From Monodelphis domestica (lineage: Eukaryota; Chordata; Mammalia; Didelphimorphia; Didelphidae), in the NCBI RefSeq assembly GCF_027887165.1, contig NC_077231.1, positions 326,440,014 to 326,504,013 of the forward strand: a DNA stretch of 64,000 nucleotides. The letters are read 5' to 3'. Position numbers and translations under genes: made by a program. Positions within the stretch are counted from its first letter, which is position 1. The number at the start of each line of letters is the position of its first letter. Below, piece after piece: positions 11,641-23,554 of the stretch. Under the pieces are notes generated by a model. It made no database searches and was not told the DNA's origin. It was given only the letters and a program-made list of their open reading frames with translations.

Positions 11641-14340
11641 CTCTGTCTCCGCCCATCTGTCCATCTCCCTCCGTCCCTGTCCCCACCCCGTGGTTTTCCG
11701 TGTGTCCGCCAGCCTCCTGGGCCCCGCTGGCTGTCTTCCTCTTTCCAGTCGGTCCTGCCCTGTCGCTGGGTGCCGTCCAGCAGCACAGCCTGGCTTCGTG
11801 GCTCCCTCGACCATGTGGATGTGGAGCGCCATCTGTCTGTACACAGCCTGTCCCATGGAAAGGCTCTGGCCGAGGCCTCGTGCCTGTGAGGCCCCAGTTG
11901 CTGCTCGGGCCTCCTCGAGGGCTCCGGGAAGGTGGGCCAAGGCTGCCGATCTGGGCTCACAGCCAAGGAGGGTCCTTCGAGGCTTTCCTGGAGGCTCCGC
12001 TCTGCCGGGGGCTTGTGAAGCCTGGACCAGCCCCTTCCCCATGCCCAGAGGTGCACTTCCAGCCTGGCCCACCTTTGACAGGCATGAAGCGGAGAGAGGG
12101 GGGAGGGGCCGGGGTCTGAATTCGAATCCATCCTCTGATTCTCGCTGGCCATGCCTTAGCTTCTGCCTGCCTCAGCCCTCCCAGAGATAATTGAGGATAC
12201 CACAGCCCAACCCCCAGGCTGTGCGGTCCAACTGAGCCAGTCTTGTAGAGCTCCCCGGCGCGTGGGCACATGAATGAGTGCCTCTTCCTGCCTCTTCTTG
12301 CGAGCATCTCCAATCATGGCTTCCCTTGGCTGGCACGTCTGGGGCTCAGGCCTGTGCCTCCTGGGGGGTGGGGGGGGGCTAGGGTCTGTCCTTCAAGCCT
12401 CCCCTCCAATTCCTCTCGGAAGGGGCTCAGGAAGTGTTCTGGGCTCGCAGAGCCCTTTCTTCCACAGTTCGGCTGCTTCTCCTATAGCCCTGCCTGGGAC
12501 GCTCCCATGTAGGACGGGGCCCGTTTCATCCCCCAACAAAAAGGAAACCGAGGCTCTGCCACGGGCCAGCCTGTGCCAAACAGCCCCAAGGGCCAGAGTG
12601 AGAGCCAGACCAGGCTCTTCCTCCCAGCTGCCCTCGCCCGTGTGCCCAGCACAGCATCCCGGCCCTGGCACCAGCCGCAGCTCCTTTTGTTTTCCTTCCC
12701 ATCCGCTACTTAATCACCACAGCAATAAACAAAGGGGCCAGTGACTCCCAGCCATGCTGGCTAATGGTTATTTCCAGCCATCCAATCAGAGCCTCCCATT
12801 GGCCCCACCCACAGCAACATCCAGCTTGCCACTGTGGCTGTGCCCACACTTGCGTGCCAGCCCAAGGACAGGGAGGAAGAGAAGCCACCGTTCGCCTGGC
12901 AGAGCGACACAAACAAAAGCACGGCCTCCCCTTCCTCCATAAACGCGTGGGCATTGCAGGCAGGTCATACACACCCATGGGGGAGCCGAGGTGCTGGGCC
13001 CCCTGCAGGAGGGACAGCTCATACCTCTGAGGTGCCAGCATCACCATCAAGTCTTCCATTTGTTCTGACTCGGCGGCAGTGGGAGAAAGCCTGCCCCCGC
13101 AATATAGCAAAGTCCTCTTGATCCCCCCAACCCTGGGCTCTGCCACCCTGAAGTACGAGGCTCTGAGCATGGCCCCTTCGTCATGGCCCTTCCAGGGACG
13201 CCCCTTCTGACGAGCCGGCATTCAGCCTGGGATGCTCCGGCTCTCCTTACAAGCACTTGGGCTCACAAGGCTCCAAGGGTGGGCGGCCTCGTTTTCGGAT
13301 CTAGGAGAACAAACAGAACTCGAGAAGAATCCTGCTGCCATGGAGCCCCTGGGCTCAGCTACCATGGCCCAGGGAGTGCTCTTCCAAGAGCCCACTGAAG
13401 CTGCTGTGCCTGCAATCCCTGGCCTGGTGGAGGGGGTCCTCCACTGTGGCTGTGCCCCAGGGTTCTGCCATCTCCCACAGCTCAGAGCTTGCTTGGACTT
13501 TACCCTGCCCTTTCCCCACCCCAGAAAGTACTCAATCCATTCCAGAAGGCGCTCACTTAGCCACTGGTGCAGCCAAATTTCAGCTTTGGGTTCTTTTGGG
13601 GGACCCCAAACTTTCAGGTATGGAGATCTGGAGAACATCAGAATTCCGGCTAAAAGCATGTCAAATACAGGCTCGCCTTTGTGTTTAACCCAACGAAAAA
13701 CCATGAAGGACTAACTAGCACGTCCACAGATATGGAAGACAAGCCTCTGCTCTCGGCTGCTGCTCCCCAGAGGGTCTCTGGAGCTGGAGGAAGTCTTGCC
13801 CACCTTCTCTTCCCCCACACACATGCGCCACTCCAGTCTGAGAACAGTGAAGAGAAGCTCAAGAGAGGGGTAGGCCACCCCCTCGGGTAAGTCCCCTCTC
13901 CCCAGGGGAGGGCTGGAACCCCCGAGTCTCACCTTATTGTCCGAGGTGAGAAGCCATCCCAACTCCCCCCCCCAGCCCAAGATTGGGGCTGCTAGAAAGT
14001 GAAGGAAGACGGGGTCTCAGGGAGCCCCACTTCCAGGGGGCTGTAGAGAGCTGAGGAGGGAAGGGGCAGAACTCACGAAGGGAGAAGTCCAACAGGGCTG
14101 TTCCCACCCTTGCCTCTGTCCATGGCCCAGGTGCTCCTAGCCTTGTTACTGCTTCCACAGCCTTTCTTGTTGCCATCCTTCCAGGGACCAATACTGTGCG
14201 TGTGCCCCATTGCCTTCTATCTGCCCTCCTCTCCCTCTTGTCTGTGCCTGGACTGTAAAGGCCAAGACCAAGGGTGCAGTCAAATGTATGGGCTGGCCAT
14301 TAGTCACTAAAGTAGCCGCCATGGGTTTCCCCACTGATGT
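11641..14340. other. GC-rich unique sequence with one candidate regulatory stretch
   Basis: No gene recognised. A MIR remnant lies near 12115-12160 (GAATTCGAATCCATCC). 12660-12960 is discussed as a candidate conserved element. Confidence 0.4.
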
Positions 14341-14344
14341 CATT

Positions 14345-14530
14345 ATGAGCAGAAGTTTGTGATGATGGAAAGAGCTCTGGAATCCAAGTACTTGGGTTCA
14401 AATCTTGACTTTGACACTACCCAGATGATCTTGGGCAAGTTACTTCATCTTCTGGGCCTCAGTTTCCTCATCTGTAAACTGTAAGGTGAGGGGGTTGAAC
14501 TAGAAAGTGCCTGGAATCCTTCTGCCATAG
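14345..14530 (+). repeat. MIR SINE
   Basis: GGGTTCAAATCTTGACTTTG, then TTGGGCAAGTTACTTCATC, CAGTTTCCTCATCTGTAAAC and GGTTGAACTAGAAAGTGCC, in the correct order. Confidence 0.85.
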
Positions 14531-14554
14531 GCCAAAGACAGGGCAAGGATTCAT

Positions 14555-15375
14555 ACTCGTTTTTTAAAAAAATTAAGTTTGAAGTAATTGAGAATATTTC
14601 CCTGTGGTTCTATAGTTCATGTTCTTTCCCTTGCCTCCTCCAATGCCCTCCCGTAGCCACTGGGCTTTACGTGTGTCATTGATCCAGACCCATTTCCATG
14701 TGATTGCTATTTGCAGTCTGGAGTCTACATCCTGATCTAACTCGTGCTCTAAATAACGGGTCAGCATTTATTTTTGCGTTCTCCTTTCTCTCGTTGCCCC
14801 CTGCCACTGAAGTAAATGTCTACTGGCCACCAGACAGCCATCCCTTGGCCGTGTCCAGAGTTTGTGTCTCACTCTGGATCCCAAGTTCATCACCTTTCCA
14901 GCAGGAGGTGGGTGGGATGATTCATCTTCAATGTTTTGTTTTTCTCTTAATGCTGTCACTGTATAATTGTTCTCCCGGCTCTGCTCACTCCCCTCCACAT
15001 GGCCCAAGAGATCTGGAAGCATCCCTTCAGTGCTTCTCTGCCACACCGTCGAGACGATGCCATGGCTTCTGGCTTAGAGCCTCTCTGAAAGGGAATGGCA
15101 TCAACGCTTCGGGCCGGAGGGCTCTTCTCACTTCTGTGTGCTCTTCTGGAGATCTGGCCAGAAGATGGCACCGCTGGCCCCAAGGGACTTCTTGGAATGG
15201 CTGCTCCTGCAGGGCATCCATCGACATGCCAGTTTTCCTACAGCTCTTTCTCTTTTGCTCATCGTTGCCCACCAGATGGGGATGAGCTGGAACCTCAGAG
15301 CTGCTCCCATTTGCATTCCTCTAATGAGTGGTTGGGGCCATTTTTCAGTAGTTATGGCTAGCTTGGATTTATTTC
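14555..15375 (-). mobile_element. Old 5'-truncated L1, antisense
   Basis: Starts with the reverse complement of an L1 A-rich tail and 3' UTR (CATGTTCTTTCCCTTGCCTC, GTGTGTCATTGATCCAGACC) and runs into ORF2 (ATTTGCATTCCTCTAATGAG is the reverse of the conserved IREMQI-coding part). It is well diverged compared with the copy at 61440-62200. Confidence 0.75.
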
Positions 15376-16849
15376 CCTTTGGAACCCCCCCTTCTTCCCC
15401 TTGATCCTTGGGAAATAGCTCTTAGGCTTCTACGACTGGGTCAGGAAACCACGTGCCTTCTCAAGGAGACGGCATCGGTACTAGAATAAGGTCTTCAGGA
15501 GGGGGCAAGCGGGGCCCTGCCCTGACGTGGTCTGGGACTTCCCAGCTGGCCATGTGGGACAGCACCTGGGTGCCTGGATCCAAAGTTATAGAGGGGACCT
15601 AAACAGCTTCTGAGAGGGACCCTCGTGAGTGTATTTGCTGTAAATAGTGGCGGAGGCCTCTTGAGAGGGTGACCCCAAAGCCACCTTGTCCTCATGCTGT
15701 GGATGGAGTAGCAAAAGCCTCACAATGGCAGAGGCAAGCAGGGTGGAGAATCCCAGACCTCGAGCCTAGGAGGCCAGCTAAAGCCACCTCCCCTTTCCTG
15801 TGCTCTTTGGGGACATGATTCCCGTTGAGATGAAAGGGGACCACCAGTCATCGCCTCCTGAGCAGACAGTCTGGCATATCCCAGGACGAAGGCAGAGAAC
15901 TCCTGGAAGAATCTCCCCAGGACGACTGGCTTCAGATGAGAGGCAGCCACTGCCCCAGCAAGAGCTGCTCAAGGCTCCCGGGAGCCCACCTTGAACTGCA
16001 CACTGCAGGGCGCCGGAGGTTCTCGCTCTTTCAGGAGTGGATCACCCCAGCAAATGCCTCTTCCAGTGGCTCCCAGGAAGGTGTGTGGATCAATGCCTGA
16101 CGAAAGGGAGGCCCCAGAGGCTCCTGAAGAAGGAATCTGGTGAGAAGTCTCCCGGGAGCCATGGGCTCTGAGCAGTCCATGAACACAGAGCAGCATGGGA
16201 GATGTTGTCTCCAAAGGGAGGCTCACTGAGGCCTAGGCTTCCGGAAATGACAAGCCTAGGACCACAAAGGCTAGGAGCCAAGCAGGGGGTCTCATTGAGA
16301 GAAGCCAGACTCCCGCAGCACTAAGAGAGAACTCTAGAAGGTTCAAGATGGGATCAGTTGACTTCTCTACTAGAGCTCAGAACCTGCTCAGAGGCCAGCT
16401 AGGCCAACCCTCCGTTTTGTAGGAGAGTTCTAAGGCCGCAGGTCATTATGGGAATGGCTGCCACTTGGGCCACATAAAAGCTTTATTTCTAACCCAGCAG
16501 CGGGGAGAGAAGTGAGGGGCTTCCAGGAGCCTGTCAGGACGACCGAAGAGGTGTCTAGAGCAGGGCCAGCAGCCAAGGAACGAACAGGCGAGAGGGCTGT
16601 GAAGGGCAAACTCGCTGTTCCCTTCCCCGAGTCCAATCGATGGGAAGCCAGAAGCGGCTACTAGACCACGCCAGAGCCTGATCAGTCCATACAGGAGGGG
16701 CCCAGGGGGCTGAGCATCCCATCAGGTCCACGGAGGGTTCAGCTGGGCCAGAGGGGGGCTCACTGGGACGCAGCGGGGCAGGCACCGCAATGCCCCAAGC
16801 TCACTGATGGGCTCTCCCTGGTTTGGCTGGTGTCTTAGGCCCAAAGCCG
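15376..16849. other. Unique sequence, nothing recognised
   Basis: No repeat or gene family is clear. A weak MIR-like remnant is near 16395-16440. Confidence 0.35.
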
Positions 16850-16988
16850 AAGCTGAGCCAAGGGGAAGGAGTCAGCACCGCACGCCCGGACAGCTCCCCT
16901 CGCTCTCCAGGGCTTGGAAGCTGAGCCAAGGGGAAGGAGTCAGCACCGCACGCCCGGACAGCTCCCCTCCTCGCTCTCCAGGGCTTCC
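16850..16988. repeat. 68-bp tandem duplication
   Basis: Two adjacent copies beginning AAGCTGAGCCAAGGGGAAGG at 16850 and 16918. They are identical apart from a 3-bp CCT insertion in the second copy (CTCCCCTCCTCGC versus CTCCCCTCGC). This is a recent local duplication. Confidence 0.95.
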
Positions 16989-17534
16989 AGCATGTCTTGG
17001 CAAACTCCTTTCCAAAGCCACGTCACTGGGCTCTGAGGGGCAACGGAGGGCCACGGCATTGGCCGCTGGGGCTAGGGCACCCATCTTGGCAGCCATCTCT
17101 GCAGGGGAGACCCCAAAGTGAGACTCCTGGGAAACTGCTTGTGTGAGCACATGACCCTCTGAAAGGGTCCAACCGAGGGAAGGATCTCCAGGGCTGGAAG
17201 GCCCTCAGAGCTCCCTCTAGAACGCTGCCAACGTTGGGTCCCCCCAAAGGCAGCCCGCTGCAGTGTGGGCCACTTCTCTCTGCAGGGCTGCTCTCCTGAT
17301 GGCGAACTGCACTGGGGTGCCACATTGTGCCTGCTGACTCAAAGACGAGAACTTCCATCTACGCCCGCCCCCGGCCTGCGCCCAGGTTACACTTTCTCAG
17401 CTCCTAGTTCCTCCCACTCATCTCGTGCACCCTCCTCTGGATGCCCTTCAGTCTGGCTACATGTGCCCTAAAATGAGGCACCCAGCACCCAGCTAGAGCT
17501 CCAGACTCAGCCCACTAATCAAGGGCAGAACAGC

Positions 17535-17655
17535 AGCAGTCAGAGCTGGATGAGCTTTCAGAGTGAAGTCAAGTCCAATCATGATCTTCCTGGTGAGGAA
17601 ACCGATGCCAGGATGCTTCGATGATGTCCCCCAAACCGCAGACCACAGGCATTGC
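17535..17655 (+). repeat. MIR-type fragment
   Basis: CAGAGCTGGATGAGCTTTCA then GGTGAGGAAACCGATGCC resembles the MIR-derived marsupial SINE start and core. Confidence 0.5.
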
Positions 17656-17864
17656 CCGAGAAAGCCGAGAGATCACATTAGCTCTTTTGCCTAAGCTTTT
17701 GGCTAGCTCATATGGCAGCTACACAGCTCACTTGTAGGTTGTGGACCACTGAGAACTGCAGATCTTCCCCACTCAGATTTCTCCTGCTGTGTATACCTTA
17801 TCAAGGCTAGTAATTCTGTCCTCGATTCCTGTAGTAAGGATGGTCTTTGGTTCAGGCAGCAAGG

Positions 17865-18085
17865 CAAAGGAAGGAGTAGTAGTCTTAAACTGGGGCTCAG
17901 GAGCCCTGAGTTCAGATCCCGTTCAAGCCACTCGCTAACCACGTAATCATGGGTAAGTCATCGAATTCCTCAGAGCCTTGGCCTCTTCATCTGTAAAATG
18001 AGGATGTTAATACTTCCTGTCTAGCTCACTGGAAAAGCCGATGCCCACCTCAGTGCTCTCAAGTATGTCAAGTTCTTTCTCCATC
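17865..18085 (+). repeat. MIR SINE
   Basis: GAGTTCAGATCCCGTTCAAG, ATGGGTAAGTCATCGAATTC and CTCTTCATCTGTAAAATGAG, in the correct order. Confidence 0.8.
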
Positions 18086-18219
18086 CTTTTGGGGTGAGCT
18101 TACTTGTCATTGGAAGGGCAAGAACTGCCCAGAGGATGGGCAGGAGGCGCATGCCTGTGGGAGAGAGAGCAGCACATCAAGGAGGCCACAAGTCTGCGTG
18201 TCTCTCTCCCTCCACCATG

Positions 18220-18430
18220 GGCTTGGCAAAGTCAGGGAAGACCCCCGTGCTAGCCCGGATAGATCTGGACTCGAATTCTGCTTCAGACCTCAGCCCACTT
18301 CCTAGCCGTGTGATCCAGACAGGTCTGCCTGAGCCTCAGTTTCCTCTGATAACACTGGCATCGTTCACAGCCCATGATTCTCTCGAGGAAGTGGTTTGCC
18401 TGGCCCAACCCAGTGGCGGTGTGTTCTGAG
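18220..18430 (+). repeat. MIR SINE
   Basis: GGACTCGAATTCTGCTTCAG, CTAGCCGTGTGATCCAG and CCTCAGTTTCCTCTGATAAC. Confidence 0.7.
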
Positions 18431-21400
18431 CCTTCCTCTGCTTCTGAGAGGGTCCCTGGGTTGGCCAGAAGGATGTCTACAAGGGCCCCGGCCGCCCTCC
18501 TGGACACCCAGACAGCCACTGCTGGGGAATCCGTACATGCTCAGAAGGCATCCATGGCTTCACTGGGTCTCTTTCAGGCTTTGCTGGACACCTTGGCTCC
18601 TGGAGTGCAGTGCCTGGGAAGCTTCTCCCTGCTCCACTCAGGACCTTCAATCAGGCCAGATGTGAGCAGGGCTGGGATTGGTTCAAGAACTGAAGCACGT
18701 CCCCACTCGGGAGCTCCTCTGACCTGACTGGATGGCGCTCTGGCTCCGTAGGGATTCCCGGGCACTCCAGGGAACGCCGTGCCACCATCCGAGGAAGGTC
18801 ACTGTCTGGCCAGCTGCTGAAGAGCCCAGCATTGTGCCCGGGCCCTGTGGCTCCGAGTTCTGCTCCCCTTTCCCACACAGCTCTGGCTCACAGGCAGAAA
18901 GGCTCCTGTCACTCCAGGCCCACCAGCAAAGCCCAGAGACTCTGTGGGTCGCTTGAGGGGGGGAAGGGGAGGCCGAGGGGGTCTCTGTCCTCTCTCTGAA
19001 CCCCTCCCTGCCTCTCCCTCCTAAACGGGGCCCAGCGCTGCTCGAGACAGAACAATCTTCTCCATCAGTTTCCGCTCTGCACCTGGCAGAAGGAGATGGA
19101 GTGAGCGGCCGGCTTTCCAGAACGGAATCTCTCGGTGAATGACGGTGGCTCCAGGGGGAGCAGCTACCTTCCTCTGCGGCTTTCCTGGCTTTGCAGGAAG
19201 CTGCGAGGCCAGTTTGGAAAGGCCAAAGCATTGCCAGAGTAGCTCTGGCTTGAGATTGCTGGTTGTGCCACGGTTTGCCCCCCAGACCTGGGCCTTCAGG
19301 CCTCTGTTTGGACACGGAGGGCCACCCCTGGCTGAGGAGGATGACAAAGAGTTGGGGGGTGCTCGGGCTCCCAAAGACCCCAAGCATCTCCTTCTCGCAG
19401 CAGCCTCTGCTGGGGAAACCCAAACACTCCTCGGATCCCCCTTCCCTGGTGGGAAGCAGGCCCCTCTGCCTTGGGAAGGGGAGGGGGGGACAACCCTCTT
19501 ACGCAGGGAGCTGCAGCCTGTAGTTCTGGGGCCTTCTAAGCTTGGGGGGCCTCTTTTCTTATCTGTGACCCCAGAAGGATCTGAGGGACAGGGAGAAGCA
19601 ACCACCAACTCGGCAGTGAAGAGCCACCCCCCCCAGGTGTAGACATCCCTCAGAAGCTGGCCACCACAGGAGGAAAATCCCCAGGGGAAACCGCTGTTGG
19701 GGTGCTTGTGTGCTCCCCTCCCCTACAGTATACACGTGTACACACACGCTTACTCACACTCACACGGAGGTCTGTGACACTCAGCATGAAGAATGGTCGA
19801 GTATCAGGGCTTAATTCTGATGGCCTCCATGACTCCTCCATCAGGGAGGCCACCGGGCTTGAGGGGTGACTCCGAGGCTGAAGGCTCCTGTAATGGGGGA
19901 ATCCCAGGTTTATGGGGCAAATGGCTTGTAGCAATGATTTTACTGGCATCTTCGCCAATGCTTCTCCTAAGAGCCAAGTGTCCCCCACAGTGTGGACTGT
20001 TCACAGGAAGCACACCAGTGGGGGCTTGCAGGCTGAGGCGCAGCTGCCCTTGCTTGCTTGCTTGCTTTCCAGCTAAGGAAGCATCCCAGAGAGGATCTCC
20101 CAGGAGCCAGAAGAGAGGACGTCCCTGGCCCTGGAGAGCTTTGAGCATGGGCTGGGGTGGTCAGCAGCTCCCAGGAAGGGGCTCGCTGCAGGGGAGAAGT
20201 GGGAGGCTGGCAGTCCTGCGACGCTTTCCAGCCAGCATGGAGGAGCTCCGTCCTCTGATCTTGGGGTGTCAGAAAGGTTAATGAGAAAAGCCAGCGGGCC
20301 CGTGAGCCCGCCTTCTTAAGGGGGACAAGAAAGTTGCTTCCTTTCTAGGCCCTTCCAAGAGGCAGCCAGCAGGCGCCCAGGATGGGACCAGAGTTATCAG
20401 CCGCCTCCCTAAACGTGTTGAGCTTCCAAGGCTGCGAGTGCGGGCCAGGCCAGGGCGGGGTTTCTTCCGTTCCCTTTGTTTTCTTCTCTGGCTGCCAATG
20501 CCTGAGAGATGAGATACCCGAGCAGGCCTGGAGGGGAACCAAGCAGAGGGCGACGGATGGGGCCAGGGATGGGAGAGGGCAGCCCGTCTTCTCTCCATCT
20601 CCTCGACGGCTTCTGGTGGCAGGCAAAGCTCAGATCTTGTCGGGCTCCCTTCCCTGGACCGGCCCGCCCTCTCCCCGGAAGCTTCCGGCAGTAGCAGCGG
20701 CGCAGAGTCCGGTTGGTGCTCCTCTCCAGCCAACCCGAGATAAGCCCAGACCAGACACCAGACACAGTTCAGAGGGCCTCTCCCGGGCGGGCAGCTCCGG
20801 GGCTTGGGCTCTGGGAGGGGACAGCATGAGGCTCGCTCTCCCTCGTGGCCTGGGGACCGCAGAGAGCACACGCTGTCATCAGCGGGCCTTGCTGTCCCCC
20901 CCCCCCAGCTCCAAGGCGGGGCTGCTGGCCCCCCACCATGGCAGTCCCTGGGGGCTTCCTGGAGCTCTACCCTGGGGTGGGGGGGCAGCGTCTAGACCTG
21001 CCCTGGTGTAGACCTGAGAATAGCAACAGTGGCTGCTATGGGCCAGGGATCCTCCTAACAGCTCCCAGAGGTAGAGGCGGCCAGCCGCTGTGCCAGAGCT
21101 GCCCCATGTCCAGGCCCTCCCCGGCCTTTGCGCGAGGGCGAGGACGGGAAAGAGGGGCCCAGAGGGAGAGGCAGAGGCAGAGCCTGCCAGAGCCCCTGAG
21201 GGAGCGCTGGATGGGGAGGGGGAGAGGCGGAAGCCTGCCCCGGCCTTGCCCTCCCTCAGCACCTGGCTGGCGCCTCTCTCCGGGGCCAGGTGGGAGGATG
21301 CTGAGGGTGCCCCATAGAAGCAGCACCCGGGAGGGGCGAGTGCTGCCCTTCCCAAGGCTCCAGGAGACGGCTGCCCCGCCCCCCACCTCCCGGGGCCCCC

Positions 21401-21480
21401 TGAGGGTCTCCATCGTCAGCCAGGAGAGTCAGGCGAGCTCCCGAGCTGGAGCTGGGTGGGAATCCTGCTGCCGCCACTGG
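18431..21480. other. GC-rich sequence without recognised genes
   Basis: It contains long overlapping open frames (up to about 245 codons on the minus strand near 18683-19423) with Pro/Arg/Ser-rich composition typical of GC-rich non-coding DNA. A short (TTGC)n-like run is at 20049-20068. No repeat family is clear. Confidence 0.35.
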
Positions 21481-21539
21481 AAACGCCCTAAAAAACTAGA
21501 AACTAATGTCTGGTTGCCGAGGTGGTGGGGTGGTGGGTG

Positions 21540-22140
21540 CAGTTGACCACGAAGGAAACGGAGGCCAGCGGAGGTTCCGCGACAGGATCTTGGCGCCTCC
21601 AGGGCAGCCCCGGGCACTGGCCGGAGAGGAGAAGCCCCTGCCCAGTCCGGATGGGGGACGCGGGGAGGCAGCAGGGAAGGGGGAAGGCCGGGGAGCTCAA
21701 TCCTGCCCTCGCGCCGGGCTCCTCGGGCTTCCTCTCAGCCATTTCCCTCCCTGGAGGTCTCGGCGCCCAGCGAGGGAGGAGCCTGAGGAGACGCCGCGCG
21801 CCGCCGGCGGTGATTTGGCCCGGAGGCTGGGGGCGGGGCGGGGCGTGTCCCTCGTGCCACGGCGAGCCAGTCGCGGTGGTTTCCGACTGGCCAGACTTCG
21901 GGCCGAGGCCCGGCTGCGGTGGCTCCGCTCAGGTCCTCGGGAGCGCGCGTGCCGGGACAGAGCAGACACGGCCCGGTGCCGCGCGTCCTGGCTGCGGGTG
22001 GACGGGGCTGCAGAGGGACAGCCTGGCGGGGCTCCCACTGGCCGGAGGCCCCGGCGGAACCCCCTGACGTCAGCCTGCGCTGCCCATTCCCAGACAGCTG
22101 CTGCCCCTCGGACCCCCGGATCTTCTTCGGGAGCCGCGGT
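21540..22140. promoter_or_regulatory. Orphan CpG island
   Basis: Very CpG-dense, with a triple GC box at 21829-21845 (GGGGCGGGGCGGGGC) and a CRE palindrome TGACGTCA at 22065-22072. No coding exon can be recognised next to it. It lies about 1.5 kb beyond the SDHAF3 poly(A) signal. It could be the promoter of a non-coding transcript or of a gene outside the window. Confidence 0.5.
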
Positions 22141-23554
22141 GCCTTCGCTGTGCAGAACGGCCTGAGTGGCCTGCGGCCTCCCTTTTCAATGTGTCTCTGG
22201 GCCCTTCAGGAAACACCCCGAGAAAGGGCAGCGGCGGGCGGAGACCCGACCTTCGGGCTTCTGCCTGGGCCAGGCGCCCCCTCCCCAGCCTCCCCCCGAA
22301 AATGCCTGCCAGCCCGAACCCCGCCCCGGGCTAGCTCGGGGGTGGGCCGATTCCAGCTGAAGAGCGGCTCTTTCCGGGCCTCCAGACCACCCCCAAGATG
22401 GCCCTCTCCAGTTGGGTCCAAGGCGTGGAGAGTTTTAAGTCCTCGGTAACCCGATGAACCATTCGGGACTTTTCTTCCTGGAGGCCAGCCACGGCGGCTC
22501 CTGGTCGCTTCACAACCCAGATGGAGAATGTCAGCCGCTAAGATGGCGCCCCAAGAGGCCTGTTTAAACGGGCCCGCTCCCCCCCCCCCCCTCCACACTC
22601 GATTCTGCCCGGGCTCCGGGGCCCAGTTTCCTCCGCCTAGAAGGGAGTCGGATGGCCGAGGTCCCCTGGAGAACGGGGAGAAGGACGTCCCCCAAACTGG
22701 CCCGAGAGCCGGGGAAGAAGCTCGGTGGCCGTGGAGCCTGGAAGGTCTGACAGCGCCTGGTTATGGGGGCTTCACGTTGCCTCCCTTTGGGTGGCCTCAG
22801 TCTCCTCGTCTGTAAGCAGCACAGAGGGCTGCCGGCAGTGGGCTCTCTGTCTCCCTCCAGGCAGCAGGGATCGCGCCCACTCCCGCTCCAATCTGCTCCA
22901 GCTATAGCCTGCCTCTTGACCCCTGGGCCTGCCCGCTCCCGTTTCCATGGGTCGAGAGCTGTTCCTCCGGCCCCAGGACGTCCCGGGCCTCTGGCGGGGC
23001 CCTTCCCAGTGGCCGGGCCTTCAAAGACCACTGACCGCCCGCCAGCTCAGGGGGGAAGCGGTGAGGGGCGAGCAGGGAGCCGCAGCCCTCCTTTGGCCCA
23101 AGTGCCCCATTAGAAGCCCGGCCACACTCGGCACTCCCACCCAACTAAAGGCTCAAGGGGAGGACCGCTGGCCGCCATCCTGGGCTCCCCCCAAGCCTGT
23201 CTGAGAGTAATGTAAGGAGGAGAGTCTCAGGTGCGAATCAGAGGGCTAATGACGGTCATCGCTGCTAGCAAATATTCGGCCAACTGGCTGGGTTTGCCAA
23301 CAGAGACTCACTAATTGGTTACTTCTGACCCTTTGGCCTCTGGTCACCTCCCTGGCTGGAGCAGAAACAAGAGGGAGAGATCCCCGTGGCTCCGTGATGG
23401 CGGATCCCCGGGAAATGGCCCGTCCTTCAGGGTCCGCGGAATGCCTGCTGCCAGAGGCCACCGCCACAGAGCCATCCCAGGAGGCCCCCCAGCCACGGCG
23501 TGTGAAGGGCCGACGTGAGGCGTCCAGAGCCGGCCCTCAAAAACAGAAGAGGCC
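22141..23554. other. GC-rich flank between the CpG island and the SDHAF3 3' end
   Basis: A C-run is at 22579-22591 and a MIR core remnant (CAGTCTCCTCGTCTGTAAGC) at about 22798-22820. Nothing else is recognised. Confidence 0.4.

Noticed and set aside
11100..12152. 350-codon open frame on the minus strand and a 309-codon frame on the + strand
   Set aside because: Both are driven by the CCCTCT tract; the remainder has no family resemblance and shadow composition.
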